64,000 bases of DNA from Streptomyces sp. NBC_01260. Lineage in GTDB: Bacteria; Actinomycetota; Actinomycetes; Streptomycetales; Streptomycetaceae. The notes beneath the pieces were generated by a model. It worked only from the letters and a program-made list of their open reading frames with translations, was not told the origin of the DNA and ran no database searches. Below are positions 1 to 8,104 of this stretch, piece by piece. The stretch spans positions 4,712,001 to 4,776,000 of the forward strand of contig NZ_CP108464.1 in the NCBI RefSeq assembly GCF_036226405.1, in the 5' to 3' direction. The translations under genes were made by a program, and so were the position numbers. Position 1 is the first letter of the stretch, and the number at the start of each line of letters is the position of its first letter.

Positions 1-2
1 TG

Positions 3-1622
3 GGAGTCATCGGCTGGGCCCGCTGGTTCTGGCGCCAGCTCACCTCCATGCGGATCGCGCTGATCCTGCTGTTCCTGCTGTCGCTCGGTGCCATCCCCGG
101 CTCACTGATCCCGCAGAACAGCGTCGACGAGCTCAAGGTGCAGACCTTCAAGGGGCTCCACACCACCGTCACGCCGATCTACGAGAAGCTCCAGTTCTTC
201 GACGTCTACAGCTCGGTGTGGTTCTCCGCGATCTACATCCTGCTGTTCATCTCGCTCATCGGCTGCATCGTGCCGCGCACCGGCACCTTCATCGGCCAGC
301 TGCGCAGCCGCCCGCCGCTTGCGCCCAAGCGGCTGACCAGGCTGCCCGCGTACACCACCTGGCGCACCGAGGCCGAGCCCGAGCAGGTCCGCGAGGCCGC
401 GCTCGGCCTGATGCGCAAGCGCCGCTACCGCGCCCATGTCGACGGGGACGCGGTCGCCGCCGAGAAGGGCTATCTGCGCGAGGCCGGGAACCTGATGTTC
501 CACATCGCGCTCATCGTGATGCTGGTGGCCTTCGCCGTGGGGCAGCTCTTCAAGTCCGAGGGCGGCAAGCTGATCGTCGAGGGCGACGGCTTCTCCAACA
601 CGATCACCCAGTACGACGACTTCAAGTCCGGTTCGCTCTTCGACAACGACTCGCTCGTCCCCTTCAGCTTCACCCTCGACAAGTTCGTCGGCACGTACGA
701 GCGCAGCGGCCCGCAGATCGGCACGCCGCGCACCTACGAGGCCCATGTGACGTACTCCAAGGGCGCCTACGGCAAGCCCGAGAAGTCCGTCATCAAGGTC
801 AACGAACCCCTCGTCGTCGACGGCACCAAGGTCTATCTCAACGCCCACGGCTACGCGCCCGTCGTCTCCGTCAAGGACGGCAGGGGCAAGGAGGTCTACA
901 AGGCCGCCGTGCCGTTGCTGCCCCTCGACAACAACGTCACGTCGAGCGGCGCGATCAAGGTCCTGGACGGCTACCGGGACAAGAACGGCAAGCGGGACCA
1001 GCTCGGTTTCCAGGCGTTCTTCGTGCCGACCTTCGCGGGCAAGGGCAAGGGCACGATGTACTCGCAGTTCCCGGCCGCCGACATGCCGGTGCTGGCCCTC
1101 AACGGCTTCCACGGCTCCCTCGGGCCGGACTCCGGGCTGGCGCAGAACGTGTACCAGCTGGACAAGACCAAGATGAAGGAGTTCAAGGACTCCAAGGGCG
1201 AGCAGGTCAAGAAGCGGCTGCTCGTCGGCGAGACGATGAAGCTGCCCGACGGGGCCGGCTCCATCACGTTCGAGGGCCTCCAGGAGTGGGCCAGCTTCCA
1301 GATCTCGGAGCAGCCCGCCAGCGGCTGGGCGCTCACCGGGGCCATCGGCGCGATCGCCGGTCTCGCCGGTTCCCTCTTCATCCAGCGGCGCCGGGTCTGG
1401 GTCCGGGCCGTACGCGGCAGCGACGGTGTCACCGTCGTCGAAATGGCGGGGCTCGGCCGCAGCGAGTCCGCGAAGCTTCCCGAGGAGCTGGCCGATCTCG
1501 CGGTCACGCTCAACGCCGTGGCGCCCACAGCGCCCGGTCCTGACACCGACCCTGATCCCGATCCGGACCCCGACGCCGTCGACGCGTCCTCCGCAGAACC
1601 TTCCGAAGGGGCTGAGAAGTGA
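3..1622 (+). CDS. resB: Cytochrome c biogenesis protein ResB (5' end outside window)
   Basis: ResB/Ccs1 partners CcsB in the System II machine that exports heme and attaches it to apocytochrome c outside the membrane. The frame is open from base 3 and reads GWARWFWRQLTSM just before the ATG at 48. This matches the usual ResB N-terminus, so the gene starts left of the window and the ATG at 48 is internal. Membrane segments lie near residues 1-20, 55-75 and 145-165 counted from that ATG, followed by a long extracytoplasmic domain and a last membrane segment near 430 (GWALTGAIGAIAGLAGSLF). The C-terminal tail is an Asp-Pro rich stretch. It overlaps ccsB by four bases (GTGA), so the two are translationally coupled. 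Confidence 0.93.
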   Translation, partial: GVIGWARWFWRQLTSMRIALILLFLLSLGAIPGSLIPQNSVDELKVQTFKGLHTTVTPIYEKLQFFDVYSSVWFSAIYILLFISLIGCIVPRTGTFIGQLRSRPPLAPKRLTRLPAYTTWRTEAEPEQVREAALGLMRKRRYRAHVDGDAVAAEKGYLREAGNLMFHIALIVMLVAFAVGQLFKSEGGKLIVEGDGFSNTITQYDDFKSGSLFDNDSLVPFSFTLDKFVGTYERSGPQIGTPRTYEAHVTYSKGAYGKPEKSVIKVNEPLVVDGTKVYLNAHGYAPVVSVKDGRGKEVYKAAVPLLPLDNNVTSSGAIKVLDGYRDKNGKRDQLGFQAFFVPTFAGKGKGTMYSQFPAADMPVLALNGFHGSLGPDSGLAQNVYQLDKTKMKEFKDSKGEQVKKRLLVGETMKLPDGAGSITFEGLQEWASFQISEQPASGWALTGAIGAIAGLAGSLFIQRRRVWVRAVRGSDGVTVVEMAGLGRSESAKLPEELADLAVTLNAVAPTAPGPDTDPDPDPDPDAVDASSAEPSEGAEK

Positions 1623-2701
1623 ATCTCGCCGCCGCAACCAACGAGAATCTGGCACACACCAGCAATGTGCTGATCTATTCGTCGATGGCCGTCTACACGC
1701 TGGCCTTCTTCGCGCACATCGCGGAGTGGGTGTTCGGCAGCCGCAGCAAGGTCGGGCGCACCGCCGCCGCGCTGACCACCGGGGAAGCCGCCGCGCCGAC
1801 GGTGAAGGTCGAGGTCGCGCAGAAGGCCGGGGGCACCGCCGTACTGGACCGGCCGAAGATCATCACCCGTTCCGCGGCCGGTTCCCGTGACGTCCCGGAC
1901 GGGCCCGGCGCGGCCGGCGGCACGTTCAAGGGCGACCTGTACGGGCGGATCGCGGTCTCCATGACCGTGCTCGCCTTCCTGGTCCAGGCGGGCGGCGTCA
2001 TCGCCCGCGCCCTGTCCGTGCAGCGTGCCCCCTGGGGCAACATGTACGAGTTCTCCATCACCTTCTCCGTGGTGGCGGTCGGCGCGTACCTGACCCTGCT
2101 GACGCTGAAGAAGAACGTCCGCTGGATGGGGCTGCTCCTGGTCACCACCGTCCTGCTGGACCTCGGCATCGCGACCACGGTGCTGTACACCTCCAGCGAC
2201 CAGCTGGTGCCCGCACTGCACTCGTACTGGCTGTGGATCCACGTCTCCACCGCGATCATCTGCGGCGCCGTGTTCTTCCTCGGCGGGGTCGGCACCCTGA
2301 TGTACCTGTTCCGCGACAGTTACGAGAACAAGCTCGCCAACGGGGGCCGGCCGGGCGCGTTCGCCGAGTCCGTGCTCTCCCGGCTGCCCGCCGCGTCGAG
2401 CCTCGACAAGTTCTCGTACCGGATCAACGCCGCCGTCTTCCCGCTGTGGACGTTCACGATCATCGCGGGCGCGATCTGGGCGGGCGACGCCTGGGGCCGC
2501 TACTGGGGCTGGGACCCCAAGGAGGTCTGGTCCTTCATCACCTGGGTCGCGTACGCCTGCTACCTGCACGCCCGCGCCACCGCCGGCTGGAAGGGCCGCA
2601 AGGCCGCCTACCTGGCGCTGATCGCCTTCGGCTGCTGGATCTTCAACTACTACGGCGTGAACATCTTCGTCACCGGCAAGCACTCCTACGCCGGCGTCTG
2701 A
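1619..2701 (+). CDS. ccsB: Cytochrome c biogenesis protein CcsB (System II heme exporter)
   Basis: CcsB is the multi-pass membrane subunit that moves heme across the membrane and, with ResB, ligates it to apocytochrome c. The protein is 360 aa. It carries the tryptophan-rich WWD signature WGRYWGWDPKEVWSFITW near residues 292-309 and several hydrophobic helices (for example AVSMTVLAFLVQAGGVIA). The GTG start at 1619 overlaps the resB stop as GTGA. A linker of about 70 residues with low hydrophobicity (residues 45-105) separates the first helix from the rest, as is common in actinobacterial CcsB. Assignment is by motif and partner gene. Confidence 0.95.
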   Translation: MNLAAATNENLAHTSNVLIYSSMAVYTLAFFAHIAEWVFGSRSKVGRTAAALTTGEAAAPTVKVEVAQKAGGTAVLDRPKIITRSAAGSRDVPDGPGAAGGTFKGDLYGRIAVSMTVLAFLVQAGGVIARALSVQRAPWGNMYEFSITFSVVAVGAYLTLLTLKKNVRWMGLLLVTTVLLDLGIATTVLYTSSDQLVPALHSYWLWIHVSTAIICGAVFFLGGVGTLMYLFRDSYENKLANGGRPGAFAESVLSRLPAASSLDKFSYRINAAVFPLWTFTIIAGAIWAGDAWGRYWGWDPKEVWSFITWVAYACYLHARATAGWKGRKAAYLALIAFGCWIFNYYGVNIFVTGKHSYAGV

Positions 2702-2734
2702 GACCTCACACCACGGGTGCGGAACGGCACCCCC

Positions 2735-2798
2735 GGCCGCGGGTTCCGCGGCCCGCCCTCCGGCTGCCCCACCCCGTCCCGCGGGTGTGGGGCAGCCG
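2735..2798. terminator. Two hairpins between convergent genes (probable bidirectional terminator)
   Basis: A perfect 8-bp stem GGCCGCGG with a 3-nt loop lies at 2735-2753. A 12-bp perfect stem CGGCTGCCCCAC / GTGGGGCAGCCG lies at 2761-2772 and 2787-2798. They sit between the convergent ccsB and the deaminase gene, where a shared terminator is expected. No long U-tract follows, which is usual in high-GC actinomycetes. Confidence 0.6.
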
Positions 2799-2835
2799 TT
2801 GCCGGTTTTGGGCGGCTGCCGGACCGTGTCCGGGA

Positions 2836-3300
2836 TCAGTCCTCGCCGATGTCCTCGCTCCACAGCGCGGGATTCCCGCGCACGAAGCCGCGCATCAGAT
2901 CGAGGCAGTCGGCGTCGTCGAGCAGCACGATCTCCACCCCGTGCCGGGCCAGCCAGTCGTGCCCGCCGCGGAACGTCCCGGCCTCACCGATCACCACCCG
3001 CGAGATCCCGAACTGGCGCACCAGACCCGAGCAGTACCAGCAGGGGGACAGCGTCGTCACCATCGTGGTGCCCCGGTACGAGCGCTGCCGCCCGGCGGCC
3101 CGGAACGCGGCCGTCTCCGCGTGCATGGACGGATCGCCGTCCTGCACCCGGCGGTTGCGGCCCCGGCCGAGCAGCGCACCGTCCGCCCCGTACAGGGCGG
3201 CGCCGATCGGGATGCCGCCCTCGGCGAGACCGGCACGGGCCTCGTCGAGGGCGGTCGCCAGCCACGCCGCGTCCCGGCCGGGGGCGCCGGTGGTGCTCAT
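2836..3300 (-). CDS. Cytosine/nucleoside deaminase, yeast Fcy1-like
   Basis: Zinc-dependent deaminase of the cytidine/deoxycytidylate deaminase superfamily, 154 aa. The zinc ligands and catalytic acid are visible: H60-A-E62 (SMHAETAAF) and P-C87-W-Y-C90 (TLSPCWYC). The closest pattern I know is yeast cytosine deaminase: GRGRNRRVQ before the HAE motif, VVIGEAGTF after the PCxxC motif, and a C-terminus ending WSEDIGE, with nearly the same length (yeast about 158 aa). Cytosine or a related amino-purine or pyrimidine base is the likely substrate, but specificity is inferred. The ATG start overlaps the TGA of the upstream fusion gene (ATGA at 3297-3300), so the two are co-translated. Confidence 0.85.
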   Translation of the reverse strand: MSTTGAPGRDAAWLATALDEARAGLAEGGIPIGAALYGADGALLGRGRNRRVQDGDPSMHAETAAFRAAGRQRSYRGTTMVTTLSPCWYCSGLVRQFGISRVVIGEAGTFRGGHDWLARHGVEIVLLDDADCLDLMRGFVRGNPALWSEDIGED

Positions 3301-5303
3301 GAGGCGAGAGGGGTGTCCAGGACCGCCTTGCGGTGGCTGAACGTCTCCAGCGAGTAGCGGCCGTGGTAGCTGCCCATACCGCTCTCGCCGACCCCGCCGA
3401 ACGGCAGGTCCGACACGGTCAGATGGGCCAGCGGCAGCCCGATCCCGACGGCGCCCGACGACGTCTCGGCGACCAGCCGTTCGCGTACGGTGTCCGACTC
3501 GGTGAACGCGTACAGCGCGAGCGGCTTGTCCCGGTCGTTGATGAACGCGATGGCCTCGTCGAGGCCGTCCACCGAGATGATCGGCAGCACCGGGCCGAAG
3601 ATCTCCTCCCGCATCACGGGCGCGTCCGGTGCCACGTCGGCCAGCACGGTCGGGGCGAGGTACTTGGCGTCGCGGTCGTACGTCCCGCCGGTCACCGTGC
3701 GGCCCGAGCCGAGCAGGCCCGTCAGCCGGTCGAAGTGGCGCCGGTTCACGATCCGTCCGTACTCCGGGTGCGTCGAGGCGTCCGCCCCGTACAGCTCCTC
3801 GACGGCGGTGGCGAGCGCGTCCGCGAGGGCGGCGCCGGTCCCCGGGTCGGTCAGTACGTAGTCGGGGGCGACGCAGGTCTGGCCGGCGTTCAGGAACTTG
3901 CCGGCCGCCAGCCGGCCCGCGACCGCCTTCAGGTCGGTGTCCCGGTCGACGAAGACCGGTGACTTGCCGCCCAGTTCGAGCGTCACCGGAGTGAGGTGCT
4001 TCGCCGCGGCGGCCATCACGATCCGGCCCACCGCACCGTTGCCGGTGTAGAAGATGTGGTCGAAGCGCTCGGCGAGCAGCGCGGTGGTCTCGGGGACCGC
4101 CCCCTCCACGACGGCGACCGCGTCCTCGTCCAGACAGCGCGGCAGCAGCCGGGCGACGGCGGCGGAGGTCGCGGGCGCCAGCTCGCTCGGCTTGGCCACC
4201 ACGGCGTTGCCGGCGGCCAGCGCGCCGACGACCGGGGCGAGCAGCAGCTGCAGCGGGTAGTTCCAGGGCGCGATGACCAGGACGACACCGAGCGGGTCCT
4301 GCACGGTGTGGGCCTTCGCCCCGCCCAGCCGGGCCGGTACGGGGGCGGGCTCGGGCCGCAGCCAGTCGGCCAGGTGCTCCAGCGTGTGGTCGATCTCGCG
4401 GACGGTGAAGTCGATCTCGGTGCGGTACGCCTCCTTGCGGCTCTTGCCGAGGTCGGCGTGGAGCGCGTCGGCGAGTTCGTCACCGTGCTCGGTGAGCAGC
4501 GCGCGCAGCCGCCGGAGCTGGTCGGTGCGCCAGTCGAGGCTCTTGGTGCGGCCGGTGCGGAAGGTGGTGCGGAGACGGTCGACGGTCTCGGCCGGGGACT
4601 CGACGGGGGCGAGCGCGGCGACCATCTCACGGGCGAGCTGCTCGGAGGAGGCCGGGTTCTGGCCGGTGTGCAGGGTGCGGTCGGTGACGGTGTGCGGGGC
4701 GAAGGGGGCGGCGGCGGTGTAGTCGGCGCCCAGCGCGACGAGCCGGTCCTCCAGCAGCCAGGGCGCCTTGTCGGCGAGTCCGCCGATGGATTCCTCGGCG
4801 TTGCTGAACCCGGTCATGCGGTAGCCGGCGAACGGCCAGCCGCCGTCCTCGCGCCGGGCGGCGAGCAGTGCGGCCGGCGCGTGGCAGAGCACGCCGAGCC
4901 GGACGCCGGAGTCGAGCGCGCCGGTCAGCAGCCGCCCGGACAGGGCGCTGACGGCCAGGTCCTCCATGGGCCCGTGACCGCCGGGGTAGAAGAGGGCGTC
5001 GTACCGGTCCGGGTGGATGTCCTCCAGCCGGGCCGGGGCGCGGAGCTCGGGGCCGATCGCGTCGAGGTACGCGGCGACGGCGTCGGCCTGCTCCGGTCCG
5101 CCGTTGGCGGCGGCCGCCAGGCTGCCCGCGTCGACGGTGGGGGTGACGCCGCCGGGGGTGGCGAGCGTGACGGCGTATCCGGCCTCGGTGAAGACCCGGT
5201 GCGGCGCGGCCAGCTCCTCGGCCCAGAACCCGGTGGGGTGGGTGGTGCCGTCGTTGAGGGTCCAGTGGTCGGCGCCGGTGAGAACGAACAGTACGGAGGG
5301 CAT
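3297..5303 (-). CDS. DJ-1/PfpI domain fused to aldehyde dehydrogenase
   Basis: A 668-aa two-domain protein. Residues 1-230 are a DJ-1/PfpI (class I glutamine amidotransferase-like) domain with the nucleophile elbow GVLCHAPAALL and Cys140. Residues 245-668 are an NAD(P)-dependent aldehyde dehydrogenase of the ALDH3/coniferyl type, with the Asn in APWNYP, general base Glu443 in LELGGKSP and catalytic Cys477 in NAGQTCVAP. DJ-1-family proteins often act on glyoxals, so one chain could pair glyoxal or aldehyde detoxification with oxidation; this is inference. I chose the ATG at 5303 over the one at 5342 because AGGGAG sits 9 nt upstream and the domain begins there (MPSVLF). The divergent MarR gene and palindromes upstream suggest aldehyde- or electrophile-responsive control. 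A stand-alone paralogue of the first domain is at 58749. Confidence 0.9.
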   Translation of the reverse strand: MPSVLFVLTGADHWTLNDGTTHPTGFWAEELAAPHRVFTEAGYAVTLATPGGVTPTVDAGSLAAAANGGPEQADAVAAYLDAIGPELRAPARLEDIHPDRYDALFYPGGHGPMEDLAVSALSGRLLTGALDSGVRLGVLCHAPAALLAARREDGGWPFAGYRMTGFSNAEESIGGLADKAPWLLEDRLVALGADYTAAAPFAPHTVTDRTLHTGQNPASSEQLAREMVAALAPVESPAETVDRLRTTFRTGRTKSLDWRTDQLRRLRALLTEHGDELADALHADLGKSRKEAYRTEIDFTVREIDHTLEHLADWLRPEPAPVPARLGGAKAHTVQDPLGVVLVIAPWNYPLQLLLAPVVGALAAGNAVVAKPSELAPATSAAVARLLPRCLDEDAVAVVEGAVPETTALLAERFDHIFYTGNGAVGRIVMAAAAKHLTPVTLELGGKSPVFVDRDTDLKAVAGRLAAGKFLNAGQTCVAPDYVLTDPGTGAALADALATAVEELYGADASTHPEYGRIVNRRHFDRLTGLLGSGRTVTGGTYDRDAKYLAPTVLADVAPDAPVMREEIFGPVLPIISVDGLDEAIAFINDRDKPLALYAFTESDTVRERLVAETSSGAVGIGLPLAHLTVSDLPFGGVGESGMGSYHGRYSLETFSHRKAVLDTPLAS

Positions 5304-5379
5304 GGGGGGTACTCCCTGCGGGCGGGCGAAGTGCGGGTTCACATGCGGGTTCAGCTGGGAAGCGGGACCCGCTCAGAAC

Positions 5380-5392
5380 TTGATATGCTCAA
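5380..5392. promoter_or_regulatory. Palindrome TTGA-N5-TCAA, probable MarR operator copy 1
   Basis: TTGATATGCTCAA is a 13-bp inverted repeat, extended by C/G on each side. It lies in the divergent promoter region between the DJ-1/ALDH fusion and the MarR gene. The second copy begins 41 bp away, about four helical turns. Confidence 0.55.
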
Positions 5393-5420
5393 GCAATCGA
5401 TTTCATGTAACTGCCAAATA

Positions 5421-5433
5421 TTGAGCATGTCAA
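5421..5433. promoter_or_regulatory. Palindrome TTGA-N5-TCAA, probable MarR operator copy 2
   Basis: TTGAGCATGTCAA repeats the arms of the copy at 5380. The surrounding DNA (5375-5445) is unusually AT-rich for this genome, as expected for a promoter. Binding by the adjacent MarR protein is inferred from position and symmetry. Confidence 0.55.
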
Positions 5434-5471
5434 ATAAATGTCGGCGGATGCCGATCGAAGAATGGCCGACC

Positions 5472-5936
5472 ATGACCACCGAACCGACGCCCCGCGCCGT
5501 CACTGCTCCGGACGATCGAGCCGCCCCCACCCCGGAAGACCTCCTGGAGCCGCTGGCCGTCGTCGTCCGCGGCCATCACGACGACCTCACCGCCGTCGCC
5601 GCCCGCCACGGCCTGTCGACCTCGCAGGCCCGTGCGCTGATCGCGCTCAACGAACCCATGCCGATGAGCGCGCTCGCGGCCCACCTCGTCTGCGACGCGT
5701 CCAACGCCACCGGCCTCATCAGCCGCATGGAGACCCGCGGACTGGTCGGCCGCGCCCCCGCCCCGGGCGACCGCCGCTCCAAGGTCGCGAGCCGCACCCC
5801 CGAGGGCACCCGGCTCGCCCGCACGATCCGCGCCGAGATGCACGCCGTGCACGGTGCGCTCGAAGCGCTCACACCGCAGGAGCGCACAGCACTGCTGCCC
5901 CTGCTCAACCGGCTGGGGCAACTGCTGTACGTCTGA
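5472..5936 (+). CDS. MarR-family transcriptional regulator
   Basis: A 154-aa winged-helix regulator. The core reads LSTSQARALIALNEPMPMSALAAHLVCDASNATGLI (in parts: helix 2 SMSALAAHL-like, recognition helix DASNATGLISRMETRGLV, then wing residues DRRSKVASRTPEGTRLA). This is the normal MarR order. The ATG at 5472 is preceded by GAAGAA about 9-12 nt upstream; an in-frame ATG at 5448 is a possible longer start. It is divergent from the DJ-1/ALDH-deaminase operon and most likely represses that operon and itself through the two palindromes at 5380 and 5421. The inducer is unknown. Confidence 0.88.
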   Translation: MTTEPTPRAVTAPDDRAAPTPEDLLEPLAVVVRGHHDDLTAVAARHGLSTSQARALIALNEPMPMSALAAHLVCDASNATGLISRMETRGLVGRAPAPGDRRSKVASRTPEGTRLARTIRAEMHAVHGALEALTPQERTALLPLLNRLGQLLYV

Positions 5937-5947
5937 TCCCGCGTGCG

Positions 5948-6352
5948 TTACGAAGCGGGCGGCGCCGACTCCTCCGGACCCGCCCCGCTGTCGCGCCGCT
6001 TGAGCTCGTTCTCCCGGCGGCGCAGGTCCGCCTCCCAGTCCTTGAGGAGCGACTCGTCCTTCTTGTGCTCGTCCTTCAGGGAGTTGAGGAAGTCGGGATT
6101 GTCGTCCGGCGCCACCCACCGGGTGCGCCGGCCGCGGTGCCACTCGGAGGGCGTACGGCCGTCGGCGGGCACCTCCCGCACCTTGCCCGCGGCCAGCCAC
6201 ACGATCGGGCCGACGATCCAGAACAGCAGGATGATGAAGACCCAGGCGATCTTCGGCAGGTGCTTGGCCTCGTCCTCCGGGGTGTTCAGGCAGTCGATGA
6301 ACGCGTAGATCGTCAGCGCCAGCGGCAGGAGGTAGATCAGGGCCCGGAGCAT
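5948..6352 (-). CDS. PLDc_N domain membrane protein
   Basis: A 134-aa protein with two N-terminal membrane helices (LRALIYLLPLALTIYAFIDCL and IAWVFIILLFWIVGPIVWLAAG in part) separated by a short loop containing CLNTPEDEAKHLPK. This is the pattern of the PLDc_N (phospholipase D nuclease N-terminal) family. The C-terminal half is charged and probably cytoplasmic, with a short coiled-coil-like EADLRRRENELKRR segment. No catalytic motif is present, so it is a small membrane protein of unknown role. It ends 11 bp from the MarR stop, convergently. Confidence 0.8.
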   Translation of the reverse strand: MLRALIYLLPLALTIYAFIDCLNTPEDEAKHLPKIAWVFIILLFWIVGPIVWLAAGKVREVPADGRTPSEWHRGRRTRWVAPDDNPDFLNSLKDEHKKDESLLKDWEADLRRRENELKRRDSGAGPEESAPPAS

Positions 6353-6425
6353 GGTGGAAGAGTCCCCCAGGGGAGAGTTGGCGGGGCAGAGCCCCGCCCC
6401 GGTGACGGGCCCAGGGTAGCCGGTG

Positions 6426-7235
6426 TCAGTTGCGCCCCACGGCGAGCAGATGGGAACTGGCGGCGAGCAGATCGGGGTAGGGCTCGGCCATGCGGGCCGC
6501 CGCGAGGGCGGAGGCGAACATGCGCGACTGGGTGAGGGATTCGCGGGTGTGCCGCTCGGTCGCCTTCAGCAGTGCCCAGGTGGGACCTTCGATCCCGTAC
6601 ACCCGGGTTCCGGTGAAACCGGCTTCGCTCATCTCCGCCTCCAGTTCCGCGCCCGTATGGAAGTGCGCCTCGGTGAAGCCCTTCTTCCCGTCGTGCGAAC
6701 CGGTCGCGAGGATCTTGGCGATGCCTTGCTGGAGCGAGGCGCTGTCGAGGTGCGCGAGGGCGGTGTGCTCGAACAGCGAGGCGTAGCGGCTGATGCCGGC
6801 CGCGGCGACGAGCCCGCCGGGCCGGACCACACGACGGGCTTCGGCGAGGGCGGTCATACGGTCGGCGGCTTCGACGAGGTGGTAGAGCGGGCCGAGCAGC
6901 AGAACCACGTCGTACGAGTCGTCCGGCGCGCTCAGTTCCCGTGCGTCGCCCAGCTCGACGGTGCAGCCGCAGTCCCCGGCCTCGGTGAGATGGCGCTGCA
7001 CCGGGTCCACGAGGTGGACGCGGTATCCGTCGTCCGAGAGCCATCGCGCATGAGTCCCCGGGCCGCCGCCGACATCGAGCACGGATGCCGGGGCGGGCGG
7101 GAGGTGGCGACGCAGCAGCTCCTGTGTCCGGACCATTTCCAGTACACCGTCGGCCGGGACGTTGAGCCGGTCCGCCTCGTTGATGGTGGAGGTGTAGAAC
7201 TCGATGATTCCCGTGGGGACTTGGTGAGCCGTCAT
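6426..7235 (-). CDS. Class I SAM-dependent methyltransferase
   Basis: A 269-aa protein with the SAM-binding motif I VLDVGGGPGTHARWL at residues 52-66, the acidic end of strand 2 (HLVDPV) and motif IV-like YDVVLLLGPLYHL. These define a Rossmann-fold methyltransferase of the ubiquinone/menaquinone or small-molecule type. The substrate cannot be read from the sequence. It is divergent from the GntR regulator, sharing a control region of about 100 bp. The ATG at 7235 has AGGA just upstream. Confidence 0.85.
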   Translation of the reverse strand: MTAHQVPTGIIEFYTSTINEADRLNVPADGVLEMVRTQELLRRHLPPAPASVLDVGGGPGTHARWLSDDGYRVHLVDPVQRHLTEAGDCGCTVELGDARELSAPDDSYDVVLLLGPLYHLVEAADRMTALAEARRVVRPGGLVAAAGISRYASLFEHTALAHLDSASLQQGIAKILATGSHDGKKGFTEAHFHTGAELEAEMSEAGFTGTRVYGIEGPTWALLKATERHTRESLTQSRMFASALAAARMAEPYPDLLAASSHLLAVGRN

Positions 7236-7307
7236 AAGTCCGTCCTGTTCCCGGCCGGGGGTTCCTGGCCGGAGCCGCAGCGGGTGAATCCCTGCGCTAA
7301 CCTAGCC

Positions 7308-7327
7308 GGTTGACCTGTCCAGTCACC
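7308..7327. promoter_or_regulatory. Imperfect palindrome upstream of gntR, possible operator
   Basis: GGTTGACCTGTCCAGTCACC has arms GGTTGAC and GTCACC around a 7-nt centre, immediately before the gntR ribosome site. A related TTGACC followed by the palindrome GGACCGGTCC occurs at 8075-8090, between gntR and the next gene. Both may bind the GntR protein; this is inferred from position. Confidence 0.35.
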
Positions 7328-7338
7328 AGGAGGACGCT

Positions 7339-8073
7339 GTGCCGCTACTCAAGTACGAGCAGATCGCCGAGTCCCTGCGCATCAGGATTTCGGAGGGCGA
7401 GTTCGGGCCGGGTGATCTTCTTCCCTCCGGGCGCGACCTGTGCGAGCAGTGGGCGGTGTCGCGCGCCACCGTCATCAAGGCGATGGACGTCCTGCGTGGC
7501 GACGGGCTTGTCGCGGCCCGGCAGGGCACGGGGTTCACGGTCGTGGAGACCCCGGTGGCCCGCCCGGTGGGCCGGCGATTCGCCGGATCGTCCCGGGTGT
7601 CCGGCGGGAGCCCCTTCCGGCGTCTGGGGGCGCCGGGGAAGGAGGAGCCGCCCAGGCGGGTGGCCGAGGCGATGGGGCTCGGCACCGGGGCCCTCGCTCT
7701 TCGCCGTGACCGGCTGATGCTGCTCGACGACGGCTCGCCGTTGTCGCTGGTCACGGCCTGGTTCCCGGAGAGCGTGTCGGACCGCTGCCCGAGGCTCGCC
7801 CAGAAGGGGCCGATCGCGGAGGGCACCACGCACTACGTGGCGCGGACGCTCGGCAGGTCTCCGGTCCAGGGGGCCGATGTGACCTCGGTCCGGCTGGCCT
7901 CCGCCTCCGAGGCCGAGTCCCTGGGGCTCAGCGGACCGGTCGCCGTGGCGGTCGTCCTTCACACGGCGAGTGACGACGCGGGCGAGGTGCTGGTGTGCGA
8001 GGAGGGTGTGACGCCCGGGCACCTCTGGGAGCAGATCGAGAGCTACCCGATGGGCGGAAGAAGCGGCGAATAG
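7339..8073 (+). CDS. GntR-family regulator with UTRA domain
   Basis: A 244-aa regulator of the HutC subclass. Residues 1-70 form the GntR winged helix (KYEQIAESLRIRISEGEFGP, LPSGRDLCEQWAVSRATVIKA, GLVAARQGTGFTV). The rest matches a UTRA ligand-binding fold (from about residue 95, ending CEEGVTPGHLWEQIE). The start is GTG at 7339 with AGGAGG at 7328-7333. The ligand is unknown. The divergent methyltransferase and the small downstream gene are the obvious candidate targets. Confidence 0.9.
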   Translation: MPLLKYEQIAESLRIRISEGEFGPGDLLPSGRDLCEQWAVSRATVIKAMDVLRGDGLVAARQGTGFTVVETPVARPVGRRFAGSSRVSGGSPFRRLGAPGKEEPPRRVAEAMGLGTGALALRRDRLMLLDDGSPLSLVTAWFPESVSDRCPRLAQKGPIAEGTTHYVARTLGRSPVQGADVTSVRLASASEAESLGLSGPVAVAVVLHTASDDAGEVLVCEEGVTPGHLWEQIESYPMGGRSGE

Positions 8074-8104
8074 CTTGACCGGACCGGTCCACCGATCCAG
8101 TCTC

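Noticed and set aside
971..2863. Long minus-strand open frame (630 codons) across resB/ccsB
   Set aside because: Arg/Gly/Ala-rich shadow of the plus-strand genes, no motif and no ribosome site.
3996..5471. Upstream extension of the MarR frame to 3996
   Set aside because: It lies antisense to the DJ-1/ALDH gene and reads as Gly/Arg-rich low complexity; the MarR domain starts near 5472.
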